A stretch of 64,000 bases of DNA. It comes from Pempheris klunzingeri. Lineage: Eukaryota; Chordata; Actinopteri; Acropomatiformes; Pempheridae. Below are positions 12,472 to 24,200 of this stretch, in pieces. Made by a program: the position numbers and the translations under genes. The stretch's first letter is position 1. Every line of letters starts with the position of its first letter. The stretch is from the NCBI RefSeq assembly GCF_042242105.1, contig NC_092014.1, positions 15,452,374 to 15,516,373 on the forward strand. The letters are read 5' to 3'. Below the pieces are notes generated by a model, which did not search any database, was not told the DNA's origin, and saw only the letters and a program-made list of their open reading frames with translations.

Positions 12472-12593
12472 GGGGATTAGCAGCTCAGAAGACTTTAAAA
12501 AGGGACAGTGTGACAGAGAGGAATCCCACATCTGAGAAACAAGCAAATCTCAACATACAGCATCAGAAAAACACTCCGAGACTTCAACAAAAG
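12472..12593 (+). promoter_or_regulatory. Copy B promoter and noncoding exon 1
   Basis: GGGGATTAG (12472-12480) is followed 13 bases later by TTTAAAAA (12494-12501). The noncoding first exon ends at 12593 (AAG|gtgaga). A 5' UTR intron then runs to the acceptor 'tttttcag' just before the ATG exon at 13204. Confidence 0.65.
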
Positions 12594-13203
12594 GTGAGAT
12601 GAAACTGTACTTTTCTCAGCTCTGGTACAGGGAGCTGGGACTTTGACAACATGTAATGCTTCAGACTTGTTAGTTTAGTTGCTTTGAGTGTCGTGGCTAA
12701 AATGGAGCTGAAATGGCATCTGAGATTCTTACTGGGAAGATTTCACACAGAGTAGTTATTTGTGCTGAGCTTTGTGCTCGTTCTGCTCAAGGCCCGCTCT
12801 CTGTTTCTTTATAATCTGCTCAGGTCTTTCAACTTCATGGATTTAGATGAACCCAGAGGAGTTTTAAACACTGGTTGCACATTTTTAGAAATGCTTAATG
12901 CGTTTATACTTTGGTCGACTGTCTCAATGTTGACAACCCTGCAGCTTATGAGGATAAACATGAGGCAAAACACACAGACGCATGTAAATAGGATTTTGAA
13001 AAAACTTTTTGAAGGTCGGAAGTTATGCAAAAATTATAATTTTAGTTGGTTTTAGTTTTAGTAAGTTTAGTTATAATACAGTTTCTGTGCAGTGCAGAGT
13101 AATAAAAAAGTGTTAAAGACAAACATTTAAAGCCCAGAGAGAATGGAAAGTTACAGGAATCTCATATATTTTATTCTTTCTTCTTTTTCAGTAACTAATC
13201 ATA

Positions 13204-13552
13204 ATGGCAGACGTTGCAGCTCCCGTTGACAAGAAGGCTCCTCCCAAATTCAAGCAGAGGGCCATGCGCACCTTCAAGAGCAAGGCGCCCAAACCAGGCC
13301 AGAAGGGGTGAGAAGGATTCAAGATCACACACACACAGAATACATAGAAGTCTTTTCTTTATTTCCTATTTTAGGCCTACTTTCACTCATTGCATCTCTC
13401 AGTTTGTACTGATCAGACGTTTTTTTTGTCTCAGATTCGGAGACGACATCCCCGGCATGGAGGGTCTTGGCACAGACATCACAGTGATTTGCCCATGGGA
13501 AGCCTTTGGGGACATGGAGCTCAGCGACCTGGCGAAATACGGAATTGTTTAA
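13204..13552 (+). CDS. pde6h: PDE6 gamma subunit, copy B (cone-type, PDE6H-like)
   Basis: Second copy of the photoreceptor PDE inhibitory subunit, inverted relative to copy A. Coding exons are 13204-13307 and 13435-13552 (stop TAA) with a phase-2 intron. The 73-residue protein is identical to copy A as translated. Coding exon 1 matches A and C base for base, and the 127-bp intron differs from that of A at only a few positions, so duplication or conversion is recent. Motifs: PPKFKQR and KSKAPKPG basic segment, [22 protein letters not shown]-terminal YGIV. It lies on an arm that mirrors copy A (about 9.2-10.74 kb against 12.33-13.85 kb). Nothing suggests a pseudogene: start, splice sites, frame, stop and poly(A) signal are intact. 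Confidence 0.93.
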
Positions 13553-13615
13553 TACTCTTTCCTCTGAATCAGGAGCTCTTTACCTGAACTTGTACTCTCC
13601 ACAAAGGAAAAATGA

Positions 13616-13621
13616 AATAAA
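13616..13621 (+). terminator. Poly(A) signal of PDE6-gamma copy B
   Basis: AATAAA 64 bases after the stop; a second AATAAA lies at 13838-13843. Confidence 0.65.
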
Positions 13622-14209
13622 GTATATATGACATATGATGTATGGTTTGATATCCGTTATTATACAGATGTTCTCTGTCAGATTGTTCACCTCAAAGCTG
13701 CTGATTTGATGAGCAGAAATGTTTGTTTTGTCTATTAACTAAAACAAAATATATTTTTATGAGAAATTCTATAATTCACTTCACTCTTTGGAGAAAAAGA
13801 TCACCTTTGTCTACTCAGTCAGTCATTCAATGACAACAATAAAGTGTGTATGTTTTCAATAGAGCAACTGTCTTTGTGTCCTTACTTTGTATTTTCTTTG
13901 AAAGCTTCTTTGAGATGGCTGGTTTCTGTAATACCTGATAACTTGATGTTTATTTGCATTTAGTCTAATCAGACCTTTGCTGCAATGTCTGTTCATCATT
14001 AAAATTGTTCATTCAGTTAAACTTTTCTCTTTGCATGTAGAGGAAACCAACAGACTGTCCTTTGGGTAAATAAGCAGCTTCCTCTGTCCTCGAAGCGAGA
14101 CTTTTTTTTTTTTGTTTTTATGATATCAGTGAATTATATACATATATTCTTAATATCATGCAAGTGTGGCAATTAAAAGAATGGTGACCGGACCAGCGTC
14201 AGTGATGGA

Positions 14210-14766
14210 TTAACCCTTTCATGCATGAATTATGATGACCTCAGTCAGGATTTTTTTTACTAAGTGTTTTTTTTCATCTTTAGGCATGAAAAACAAGATT
14301 TGAACAAGATTTGTTTTCAACCCAAATCTTATAAAGATATATTAACATGTCCAGTAGTTGAAATATAGCTAGTGATGCATGATGTACAATTCAGTGGACA
14401 TGTGATTAATCATAATTTCCTCCCAATATAAAATCAATACGTGGAAAATTTAGCAATTGCATGACTCCTTAGATGTTACTTGATGTCCCCGTATTTTTCT
14501 TACCTGCAAGGGTTTCTTTTTTATAGAAGGCTTGAACAGAAAAAAATGAGCAACTTGGTGTTTCTGGCTGTCTGTCGACCATCTTGGTTTCACTCTTTTT
14601 TTTTCACTTGCAATGGCTTACCGCTGGGTAGCAGTGTATGAGATGATGCAGTAGCATCCATTGTAGTGGCTGATGTGCAACTATGCCATCAAAACTCATG
14701 CATATACAAGATAACAGCTTTTGAATAGCTGTACACTGTAGTGACCTCTATGCATGAAAGGGTTAA
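14210..14766. mobile_element. Nonautonomous piggyBac-like element (MITE)
   Basis: The ends are inverted: TTAACCCTTTCATGCATGAA at the left and 'atgcatgaaagggttaa' at the right, giving a 13-bp terminal repeat CCCTTTCATGCAT. TTAA flanks both sides, which is the target duplication used by piggyBac transposases. The 557-bp body has no transposase frame. Confidence 0.7.
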
Positions 14767-15002
14767 GTAATTATGCAAATATTTTACATTATGTGCATCG
14801 GAGTCAGTCAACTCAGACTATAAGAGCAAGTCAAGGACACAAACAACATGTATGCATTTGTTTTTTGGTACATTTCTTTTTTACTGCCAGAACATCTGTG
14901 ACATTTAGTGTGAAATGTTGAAATCATTTTAACATCAGTGTAACATTTGGTGTTAATGATAAGAAGGACACAACGACAGATATTCTATTGAAAATATTTG
15001 CA
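14767..15002. other. Spacer between copies B and C
   Basis: Nothing recognised. A TTTATT at 15003-15008 is the nearest AATAAA on the minus strand for copy C. Confidence 0.45.
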
Positions 15003-15496
15003 TTTATTGTGTTTAGGGAACTGTTCCTCTCTACTGAAAAAATACACAGGGTGATCATTCTCGCTAAGTGATGTGAATCATAGAATTTCTCATAAAAATA
15101 AATTTTTTTTTAGTTAGTATACAAAATAGACGTCTGTGCTTGTCAAACCAGAGGCTTTGAGAAAAATATCTGATAGTGGAGGAGAGCAAAACTGTGCAAT
15201 AACAGATGTGCAAAAATGTGCAATTTTCTTTTTTCCCCTCTGTGGAAAGTACAAGTTCAGGTAAAGAGCTGCTGACACCACTTGTCATGAGAATGATAGA
15301 TGATTAAGGGAAAGGCAGGGGTAAATAAACTGCATGAGAAAAGAGAGAGTGCTGGGCGTCTTTTTCCAGATCAAACCTCTAAATCACAGCCTCCTCTCTA
15401 GAGCACTGAAGTACAACATTTTTAGCTGTTCAGTCAACAGGTGGGATACATGAGGGACAGTAGTAGCAATAGGAGTGAAAGTCAGAGGAAAGAGGA

Positions 15497-15846
15497 CTAA
15501 ACAATTCCATATTTCGCCAGGTCGCTGAGCTCCATGTCCCCAAAGGCTTCCCATGGGCAAATCACTGTGATGTCTGTGCCAAGACCCTCCATGCCGGGGA
15601 TGTCGTCTCCGAATCTGAGACAAAAAAACGTCTGATCAGTACAAACTGAGAAATGCAGTGAGTGAAAGTAGGCCTAAAATAGGAAATAAAGAAAAGACTT
15701 CTATGTATTCTGTGTGTGTATGTGATCTTGAATCCATCTCACCCCTTCTGGCCTGGTTTGGGCGCCTTGCTCTTGAAGGTGCGCATGGCCCTCTGCTTGA
15801 ATTTGGGAGGAGCCTTCTTGTCAACGGGAGCTGCAACGTCTGCCAT
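15497..15846 (-). CDS. pde6h: PDE6 gamma subunit, copy C (cone-type, PDE6H-like)
   Basis: Third copy, same strand as A. Coding exons are 15743-15846 (start at 15846) and 15497-15614 (stop TAG), with a phase-2 intron. The 73-residue product is identical to A and B; in exon 2 I see one synonymous change (Tyr70 TAT rather than TAC). The basic central segment, [14 protein letters not shown] and the inhibitory C-terminus are intact. The poly(A) signal found in A and B is mutated here (AATAAA replaced by 'agaaaattg'), so the 3' end is probably farther along, near 15003-15008. Noncoding exon 1 ends at 16535. The 5' UTR intron has diverged more than that of A, including extra sequence around 15.95-16.25 kb. 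Confidence 0.92.
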
Positions 15847-16534
15847 TATGATTAGTTACTGAAAAAGAAAAGAGAACAAAACATATGAGATTCCTGTAAC
15901 TCTCAATTCTCTTAAACCTGTAGGCTTCAAACATTTCTGTTTGACACTCCTTGGTATTATTAAAATTTGGGACTATTCATTCACACATTGCACTGCATTG
16001 TAGCTTTTATTAAATGTTTTCAATTTTGCCTCTGTTTTTTTTTTTTTTAAATCTGTTTATATTGCCTTACATTCATATCCTGTCTTGGTACTTTATTATG
16101 TCATATATACAGCGCTTTGAATGGCCTTGCTGTTGAAAGGTGCTGTACAAATAAATGCACCAGATTCCTCTGCTGCCATCAACCAATAGATTTTCATTAC
16201 AGTAAAATCATTCCCTACTGTGAAATGTGAACTCATTACTGTCTGAAATGTATTTCTCATCCTATTGAAGCTGCAGGATTGTAAAAATCCAGGTATATCA
16301 AAGTATAAATACATGAAGCATTTATAAATAAATGTACAACCAGTGTTTAAAACTCCTCAGGGTTCATCTAAATGCACAAAGTTAAAAGACCTGAGGACAT
16401 TACAACTAAGAACTCAAGCAGAACCATTAGAAAGCACAAATAACTACTCTGTGTCTTCTCAGTAAGGATCTCAGATCCCATTTCAGCTCCATTTCAGCCA
16501 CGACACTCAAAGCAAAAGAACAGTTTCATCTTAC

Positions 16535-16648
16535 CTTCTGTTGAAGTCTCGCAGTGTTTCTCTGATGCTGTCTAATGACTTGCTTCTTGCGTGTGGGATT
16601 CCTCTCTGCCACGGCCCGTTTTTAAAGTCTTCTGAGCTGCTAATCCTG
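16535..16648 (-). promoter_or_regulatory. Copy C promoter and noncoding exon 1
   Basis: On the minus strand CAGGATTAG (16640-16648) is followed 13 bases later by TTTAAAAA (16619-16626). The first exon ends at 16535 (CAGAAG|gtaaga). The duplicated arm stops at about 16790, at the shared phrase 'aaccagtga'. Confidence 0.65.
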
Positions 16649-16794
16649 TCAGATGTTAATTCTGGTCATTATTTCAGGACCTTTGCTCTGTCCTCTTCTG
16701 TACAAGCTCAGCCACAAATAGATGAGTTAAAGCATAACAAGATATAAAGACAAGGTGTATTTCAAGCTACACATGTCTGCCAACCAGTGAATTT

Positions 16795-18370
16795 GAAATG
16801 AATCGTTCATTGGCAACACTGAGAGACAGTAATTAGCACGACCATCAAATTGAAGCCAAATACTCTGCTGAAACATTTTCATTGTCTGTCTGTCACAGCC
16901 CATCACATAGATCAGTGTTTTACCCACACATACTGGACCCCTCAGTATCATGAAAACTTTTTGAGTTGTGGTAAATTCAACACATTTATTATAGTACCAG
17001 TCACTGTTCGTTTTGGTTCAGTCACAGTACTCATTTATTTACTGCGTATGAAAAACAACTGCAGGTATAAAACAATGTCATGGTTAATGTCGGTGACAGA
17101 AGGGCTTTCCAGATACATTGGTGATAACAGGTACCAAAGAAAAAAAAGGGGAACCTTCAAATGCAGAATTACTAAGCTAAATGAGAACACACACACATGC
17201 ATTTGATGCCTTAAGACCACAAAAAATCAGCTGCTGCTCTGAAGACTTTACACAAATAACAAATCATAAAAACATTTTCTCACTTTTCTGCATTTGACAG
17301 CTCCTTCCCTTTTCTCTTTCTTTACTGTGTATCAATGCACTACCACTACATTTAATGAAAGCCTAAATGTCTGATGGTGTGGAAAAACATATACACGTGG
17401 TTGACAGTTTTATATAGACGGTTTATTCACTGCCATGAAAGATCCGATATTACATGAGGTCTCACAGCAGTTCTGGTCAAAGTGACACAGGCCTTATTGA
17501 AGTTTATACACACATTAATATCAAAAAGTTCACTTGGCTTGGATGGCCAGTGATCTCATGCGTCTGTGTTCAAACATAAGGGAAGTTCAAGTGTGCGTTA
17601 GTAACTTTCTGAACAAGGAAACAGCAATAATCGTGACATTCTGACTGAGATAAACTTTTAACTTATTTGTAAACAGAAATGTGTCCTGACTTAGTCCACA
17701 CGAGGATCTGGAGCATGTGACGTAAGAGCAGTGACTCCCTGAGCTCCATACAGGCAGTCAATCTCTTAGTGACAGATAAAGAACACTTAACTATTTATCT
17801 CTTAATCCGTCGCCTCGTGGCATGAACCTAGGTCAAAGTGGGACAATACTGAGACCATAAGTGCCAACTTTACTGAACAGTTATTATTGTAACATGAAAA
17901 AACGTGTCTGAGGGCGGTAAAACATTAACGAGACGCTCCATGATTTTGTTACAGCACCCAAATTTGCTCCCAAATAATAATTACTTATGTTATTTGACAA
18001 AACGTTCTCTTTCTTAGCTGATGATGACGTGTGTGAAAGCTCTGGAAACAGCTTGCAAGTGGACCTTGAGTTATGATTTTACAGCCGCACTATTGTTTCC
18101 AAAGTAAGGATTGAACTTTAAGAATCCACTGATTTTGATTCACAACTCACCTGTGGCCTGAATTTGTTGTTGATTGAATAATGTTATATTTTACAATTAA
18201 ATTAATCATATCAAAATCCTATTCAGAAAAGATTAGATTTAGAATCAGGTGCCAAAACAATTCATATTGTTCAGTAAACCCAATGTTTTTCTCAGAGATG
18301 CTTCATTATGTAAGGCTGCCAATGTCTTCACATGGCACAACACACTCCAGTCGACTTTTGAGCCCCCTCC
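16795..18370. other. Intergenic between copies C and D
   Basis: No gene or strong repeat recognised. It is AT-rich with short frames only. Confidence 0.5.
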
Positions 18371-18393
18371 TTAATCTGATAGAGCAGGGAGGC

Positions 18394-18555
18394 CAATTAG
18401 AGTGAGGGGAGTAAAAAAAGAAGACCACGTTGATGAGCACGTCAAGGGGATTAGTCAGGGGAGTATATAAGAAGAAAGCCAGGCAAACACCAGATAGACA
18501 CAAATTGACCAGAGAAACATCGACCAGAAGCCAACTGTGCTACTGCAAACAACAG
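18394..18555 (+). promoter_or_regulatory. Copy D promoter and noncoding exon 1
   Basis: This is the best promoter of the four: CAATTAG (18394-18400, Ret1/PCE-I-like photoreceptor element), GGGGATTAG (18446-18454, CRX/OTX type) and a canonical TATATAA (18464-18470). The inferred noncoding exon ends at 18555 (AACAG|gtaaga), giving a 5' UTR intron of about 1.7 kb that contains a Tc1 remnant. The exon 1 sequence differs from that of A-C. Confidence 0.7.
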
Positions 18556-19454
18556 GTAAGATCAAACTTTGATCTTTGGCTAACTTTCAGTTGTTCAGAT
18601 TAAGGTTAGAGCGTACAGAGTGCAGAAACGTGCTGAGAAAGCAGGACTTCAGATAGACACTGTAACATGTCACTGATGCGATCTGTCAATGTTGTATTTT
18701 ATCTGCAAGAATATCTGCTAATCAATTTTGGAGAAAATCCTCAAAAGACTCAAATCAGTGGACATCTTTAAAAGAACCTGTTTTCTTTGCCTTTTTCCTC
18801 CACATTAAAACTTTACATTTTATGGTTTGAGCACTTTACTTATATTATATATTATACATTATTAGTCTATTTAACTTCCTCTTTTTCTTTTTCTCCTTTC
18901 TGTAGAACACTATAAATACTGTTTTGAAGTATAATACACATCATCTTTTTACTTTTCACTTTTTACCTTATGGGGGCTCTGGACTTTTAATTTGCAAGTT
19001 TAAGCCATGTTTTGTCAGAAATTTATATATCAGTGCTTTAAATGCCTGATTTCATGAAACACTATTCAATTTATCTTACTATCCCTTAATATCTTAATCT
19101 TTATCATTATCTTATAGTAATAATTATAATATAATGAGTTTGAATTGGAGGAACAACCTTAGATTGTCATTTTCACATCTGCTGTTTTCAGCTCAATATG
19201 TTTAAATATCATCTACAATTAATTTCATGTGTCTTAAGGCGTGGATATACAAAGCATATGCTTAAGGCATATAACAGCATAAAATCCAGTGTAAATATGC
19301 AATATGCAATAACAATTAAAATGATATGGGTGATAGCAACAAGTAAAAATGAATTTAAACACACAAAAATAATGAAATGAAACCAGACAATGTGAGACAA
19401 CTGTCTTACTGTTAAATTTATGATCTTTTCATGCCTTTTCTTCCTCTACTATCG

Positions 19455-19792
19455 ACTGCTGATCAATTGTTAGTTGTCGTCTTGGTCTCGTGATGTCAGA
19501 ATGTGAACAGCATGATGAGGAGGACTGTTTAAATACCAATTCTAACTGAAGCAGGAAATGTATTGGTCGATTCATGGATCAAACCTGTTGTGAATTTTGC
19601 TGTTAAGCTTCTTGTTAGAGAACAGCAACTTGTGCAAAAAGTACTGAAACACAGAACAGTTGGACATGTGCATTCAAAAGTTTAGAGAAGGTCACATTAA
19701 GTTCACCTGGAAAGGTTAGAATGCATTTTAGGTTCATCCTGAAATTTCACCTGAAAGCCGAATATCCCTAACTTTTTGTGAGTAGTGTATAT
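19455..19792 (-). mobile_element. Tc1-like transposon fragment, copy 1
   Basis: The right end reads 'atccctaactttttgtgagtagtg', a classic Tc1 terminus in reverse. The inner part matches, inverted, the 5' third of the element at 51.67 kb up to the start of its transposase. The left half is missing. It sits in the 5' UTR intron of PDE6-gamma copy D. Confidence 0.8.
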
Positions 19793-20309
19793 ATTAGGAA
19801 GCGTCAGTGTGTGAAATTTAGGAACTAACTGTTTAGACTGTTTAGACAATTGCAAGATTTGTTTGCATGTTGAGAGTGAGGTCAGATCAGTGAGGTCAAA
19901 GGCCATTTCTGGAGCACTGCTGAGCTTTTCTGTAAGATAAGACGTATGGCTGAGGTCAGTCAAAGATTGGATTAAAGCAGATTGAAAATTAGTTGTTAGA
20001 CTTAGACTCAGGTCTTATTATTTACAACATACAGTGTGTGTGCTGACTTGGATTTAGGTGAACTTAGTGATATTCTGCTCTGGTCACGAACTGTAACTTG
20101 GTCAAGAGTAATCTTTAAAGCCCAGGTGTAAAAATAGACAAAGCTGTTTGTGTAACTGGGTCTTAAGGAATTGTATGACAGCTTAAATCTATAGGTGTTA
20201 TATCATCCGACCACAGGCAAGTGGGGCTTAGAGGAGGAGGAGGAGGAGGAGGAGGAAGGGTCTTACACATGAGGACTAATTGACTGTTTTGTCTCTCAGT
20301 CCATAAAAG

Positions 20310-20436
20310 ATGGCAGACGCAGGTGTTGCAGCTCCCGCCGACAAGAAGGCTCCTCCCAAATTCAAGCAGAGGGCCATGCGCACCTTCAAGAGCAAAGCGC
20401 CCAAACCAGGCCAGAAGGGGTGAGATGGATTCAAGA

Positions 20437-20488
<52 letters not shown>

Positions 20489-20683
20489 TACATTTTAATT
20501 CCAAAAAGCTAAAACATGCCCTGATATCTCTCAGTTTGTACTGATCAGACTTTTTTTTGTCTCAGATTCGGAGACGACATCCCCGGCATGGAGGGTCTTG
20601 GCACAGACATCACAGTGATTTGCCCATGGGAAGCCTTTGGGGACATGGAGCTCAGCGACCTGGCGAAATATGGAATTGTCTAG
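20310..20683 (+). CDS. pde6h: PDE6 gamma subunit, copy D (diverged N-terminus)
   Basis: Fourth copy. Coding exons are 20310-20419 and 20566-20683 (stop TAG), phase-2 intron. The 75-residue product starts [20 protein letters not shown]: two extra residues and Val-to-Ala near the N-terminus compared with A-C, then identical to the end. The shared exon sequence is almost base-identical to A-C (silent changes only), and short intron edges are also shared, but the intron interior is a (CA)n repeat and the promoter, 5' UTR and 3' UTR are different. This pattern suggests an older copy whose exons were homogenised by conversion, or the parent of the other three. It is convergent with the RBFOX gene downstream. 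Confidence 0.93.
20439..20482. repeat. (CA)n microsatellite inside copy D intron
   Basis: About 22 CA units directly after the donor region of PDE6-gamma copy D; the other copies have only 4-6 units here. Confidence 0.95.
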
Positions 20684-21205
20684 AAACCTTACAATGTCTT
20701 CACCACAACTGTTTTACCTCCCTGAACTAATTTTCCTTTGCCCAGTTCCCCCATTTCACCCCATCTCCCTCACCTCCCAAAACACCTAACCTGATGTCTG
20801 TTGTTGACATTGTTGTTGGTGGCCCACATGGGTTTTGGAAAACATTGCCCAAACTTTATACCTAACGATGATCTAGAATGTGGCAAAATTGGCAAATGTA
20901 ATTTAAAAAAAAGTTATAAATCATACTTATTTATTTATTTATGCCTTCCTGAGGCTTTAAGCAATTGTTCTGAACTTCCTCCCCCATACTTTCCACTTTG
21001 GTTGTGCAATTCTGAGAGAGAGAAATAGACTAAATCTGTTGCTCTCCTGCCTTTTCCTATACATGACCCTCCTATTCCTTTGAGCTATTCCTCCTTAATG
21101 TACAGCTGTTTCTAATACCTATATATATATATATTATATATATTTATTTTTATGAACTATGAATGTAAATGTGTGCACACCAATGGGAATGATCGTAGAA
21201 GTGTC

Positions 21206-21211
21206 AATAAA
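21206..21211 (+). terminator. Poly(A) signal of PDE6-gamma copy D
   Basis: AATAAA about 520 bases after the stop, followed by a T-rich stretch. Confidence 0.65.
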
Positions 21212-21249
21212 TATTTTCCCCAAACAAAAGTTGTCTTCCTTAAGCACAC

Positions 21250-24200
21250 TGTGTGACTTACGTACAATTACAGCACCAGAAAATAGACAAAGTTAGAGAG
21301 TAGCTGGGGGCATTTACCTTAAACAGAGCCAAATATTTCTGCCAGGATTGGTGAAAACCAAAACAGAGTTAAAGTAGGATCAATGTTACGTTCAGCAAGA
21401 GTCCAGAAACACAAAGTAGGATCTGCTGGATGTGTAAATATGAATCTGTAACAAGTTTCTATCTCAACTTATAAGCAAAAAAAAAAAAAGGGAAAGAAAG
21501 AGTCAAAGCTTTAAAGCAGCTATGTTAATGACTTGGTGATAGATATTAAGATTTAAATTAATGATCAGCACTCACTACTACTTGTACTGCCTGTGTGTAC
21601 ATAAACGTGAGAAACTACGAATGTGACTAAATCAATGGAATACCAAAAGAAAACAGCCCAAAAGCTCGATCACAACAAAACATTTTTATATAAAACATTT
21701 TATATGGACATTCAATAACAAAAAACAAAATGGCAGTCAAGGGGGGATACAGACATGACAGAGGGAGAGGACTGGTCATTGAGAAACCATAGCAACTATG
21801 AAGAATGGCCACATAGTTTAATATAATACAGTGGCAAGAAAACCATGACAGGAAAATGAAGCTGCCACGTGTTCTTTTGTGAAGCAGCCATTTTGTTTGT
21901 CAGCAGGCCTTTTGCCAAACAGCACTGTGCTCTTGGTTGCCTTAACTAGCTTCAAACCGCTAGCTGCCTGTCAGTCTCCGTGGGGTTTAGTGGTAAAGAA
22001 GAACGCAACTGGGCTCTGCTGCTCAGGAGTCAAATATGAAAGACACAAGATTCATGCAAAACTGTTTTTTTTTTTTTTTTAAACTTGACAAGTATCGCTC
22101 ATGCTGGTTTGTCCATGCCTTCGGTGGCTTCGTAAGTCCATCTTTGTGTATTTTATGTAGCACTTCTCAAGTTGGAAACCAGAACGTGCTGGGGACTGTT
22201 AGTTAGCATCTTTGGCTAGGTTTCTTTTTTCCCCCCCATTTTGTCCAGAGCACATTCTATAGTAACTTTGAGATATTTCAAAAGAAATGTTAAATGTCAT
22301 GAGAAGAAAATCCAACAGCAGCACATTTAATAGAAAACGAAACATCTTGTTGACCTGCATGTTTTTCCAAATGTGAGAAACGGCAAACACAAAGGTAGCT
22401 TTGAAATTACTTAACGGGAAAAAACTAAAACAAAACACAACTGCCCCCTGTGTAATACACAACTTAGATAATATCCCACAACGACATTTTGTTTTTCACA
22501 AGGTTGGAATATTAACCTGCTTTTGTAGGAGAGATAACACTTTCAGACATTTTACTGGATATATTCAAACAAACCTGGAGCGACCACAATGGCCAAGCTG
22601 ACAGATTTAACTGCTGAAATGTACGGAGTCTGCTTTGAGATAAGAAGTGAACACATTGGGTTTGAACCAAAGTGCTACACACCTATGTTCATTCATTCAT
22701 TCCTAAGGTATCAGTCACCTGCAAAATATGGACACAAAAAGGAAAAGAAAAATCCAGGAGGTCTTGTATATATTTTGAAATGTACTCAAATGTCATGCTA
22801 ACGGTTCCTATAATCAACCCAAAGCAAAACGAAAACACATAAAGCAGCAGTCTGGATTGACTGAATATTTAGCTAAGAGGACAAAGGTTTGGTAGTGTTA
22901 CACGCATACCTTTAGTTTGTCACTACTCAGGTGAGCTCTCGGCTCAAGATCTTTAATCCAAAGCAAAAAAAAAAAAAAATATTTTGCACTTTACTGGAGA
23001 AGGAACGACACTTACGGATATAAAAAAGACAAACAGAAGATGAAATTGTAAATAAAAGACAGCAATAGGATTATCAAGGATTATGATAATAACAATAACA
23101 AAGATAATATATTTATACATACGGCAGAAAAATGTGCTTTCTACAAATCTTTGGAACAAAAACAAAAGCCAAAAACAAAAGCCAAAAAAAAAAGCCACAT
23201 TTTGGAAATATAGAATACAATAGTAAGGTGTTTTGCATTTAAATATTTTCTATGAACTCACTGACAGAATCGCGCTCTTGCTCAGTAATTGCTGCTAACA
23301 GCATCTCAAACACAATTACCACCTAAAGTATGTTTCAGGAAGACTCATTCAATGTTGGATCTTGCTCTATAAAAGATGGACCATGAGGGAAAAATCCAAA
23401 TAATAAATCTCCACGTTAATGGATCAACGAGGACTTGAACCCCAGGGTTGTGTGTGGATGATTTAGTTTGCGGATCTAAAGCTAAAACCAACTCAAGGAG
23501 AAAATGTTGTAAGTGTAGTGTTGAACTTTTTGTAGTGTTTGGTGGCAGCTGCTCGCAGAGTGTAGTGAAATCCTGTGCATGAGAATGACGATGTGAGACT
23601 ATAGCTGTGTCCTGTAGTCACAAGGCAGAATAGTTCTATTAATAATTTAAATGCTCGTTTTCTGATTTTTAACCCCAAGGTTCACTGTTTAGATCTACAT
23701 GTCTCATGACAGCTGTGGCTGCTGAGTCCAACAAAAATCATGGTTTAATAATAATAATAATAATGATCATAATAATAATAATAAGAAGAAGAATAATTTG
23801 GTAACTTTTTTCTCTAAACTAGTTTCTTTGCATATCATAACAATTTTAAGTTTAAAGGTTCACCATTTCCACATACTAAGAAAACTTGAGGTAAGGAACA
23901 GCTCTAATAAACCTCCCTCCTTTCGGACGTGATTTCTCTAGCGTTATAAACCATCGCATCATCTCTCCAAGCTGCCGTGTTCAGTCTCCCTTTACCAGAA
24001 CACAACAAGCATGGAAATCCTCTCTTCATTACTATCCGCCCACGTTAAGGAAGAATTATAAAATCCATCAGTGGGTGGCTTTTTTAAATCATTTTAGTGA
24101 CTCGTCATTCTGGCTCAAAATGTTTTTAGGTGCTCTTTCGATACACCTTCCTGCTCCCTACTGCCCCGACGTTTAGTGGACACTTTGATTGCTCCTTTCC

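Noticed and set aside
20163-20504. 113-codon minus-strand ORF with a Val-Cys run
   Set aside because: Antisense shadow of PDE6-gamma copy D and its (CA)n intron.
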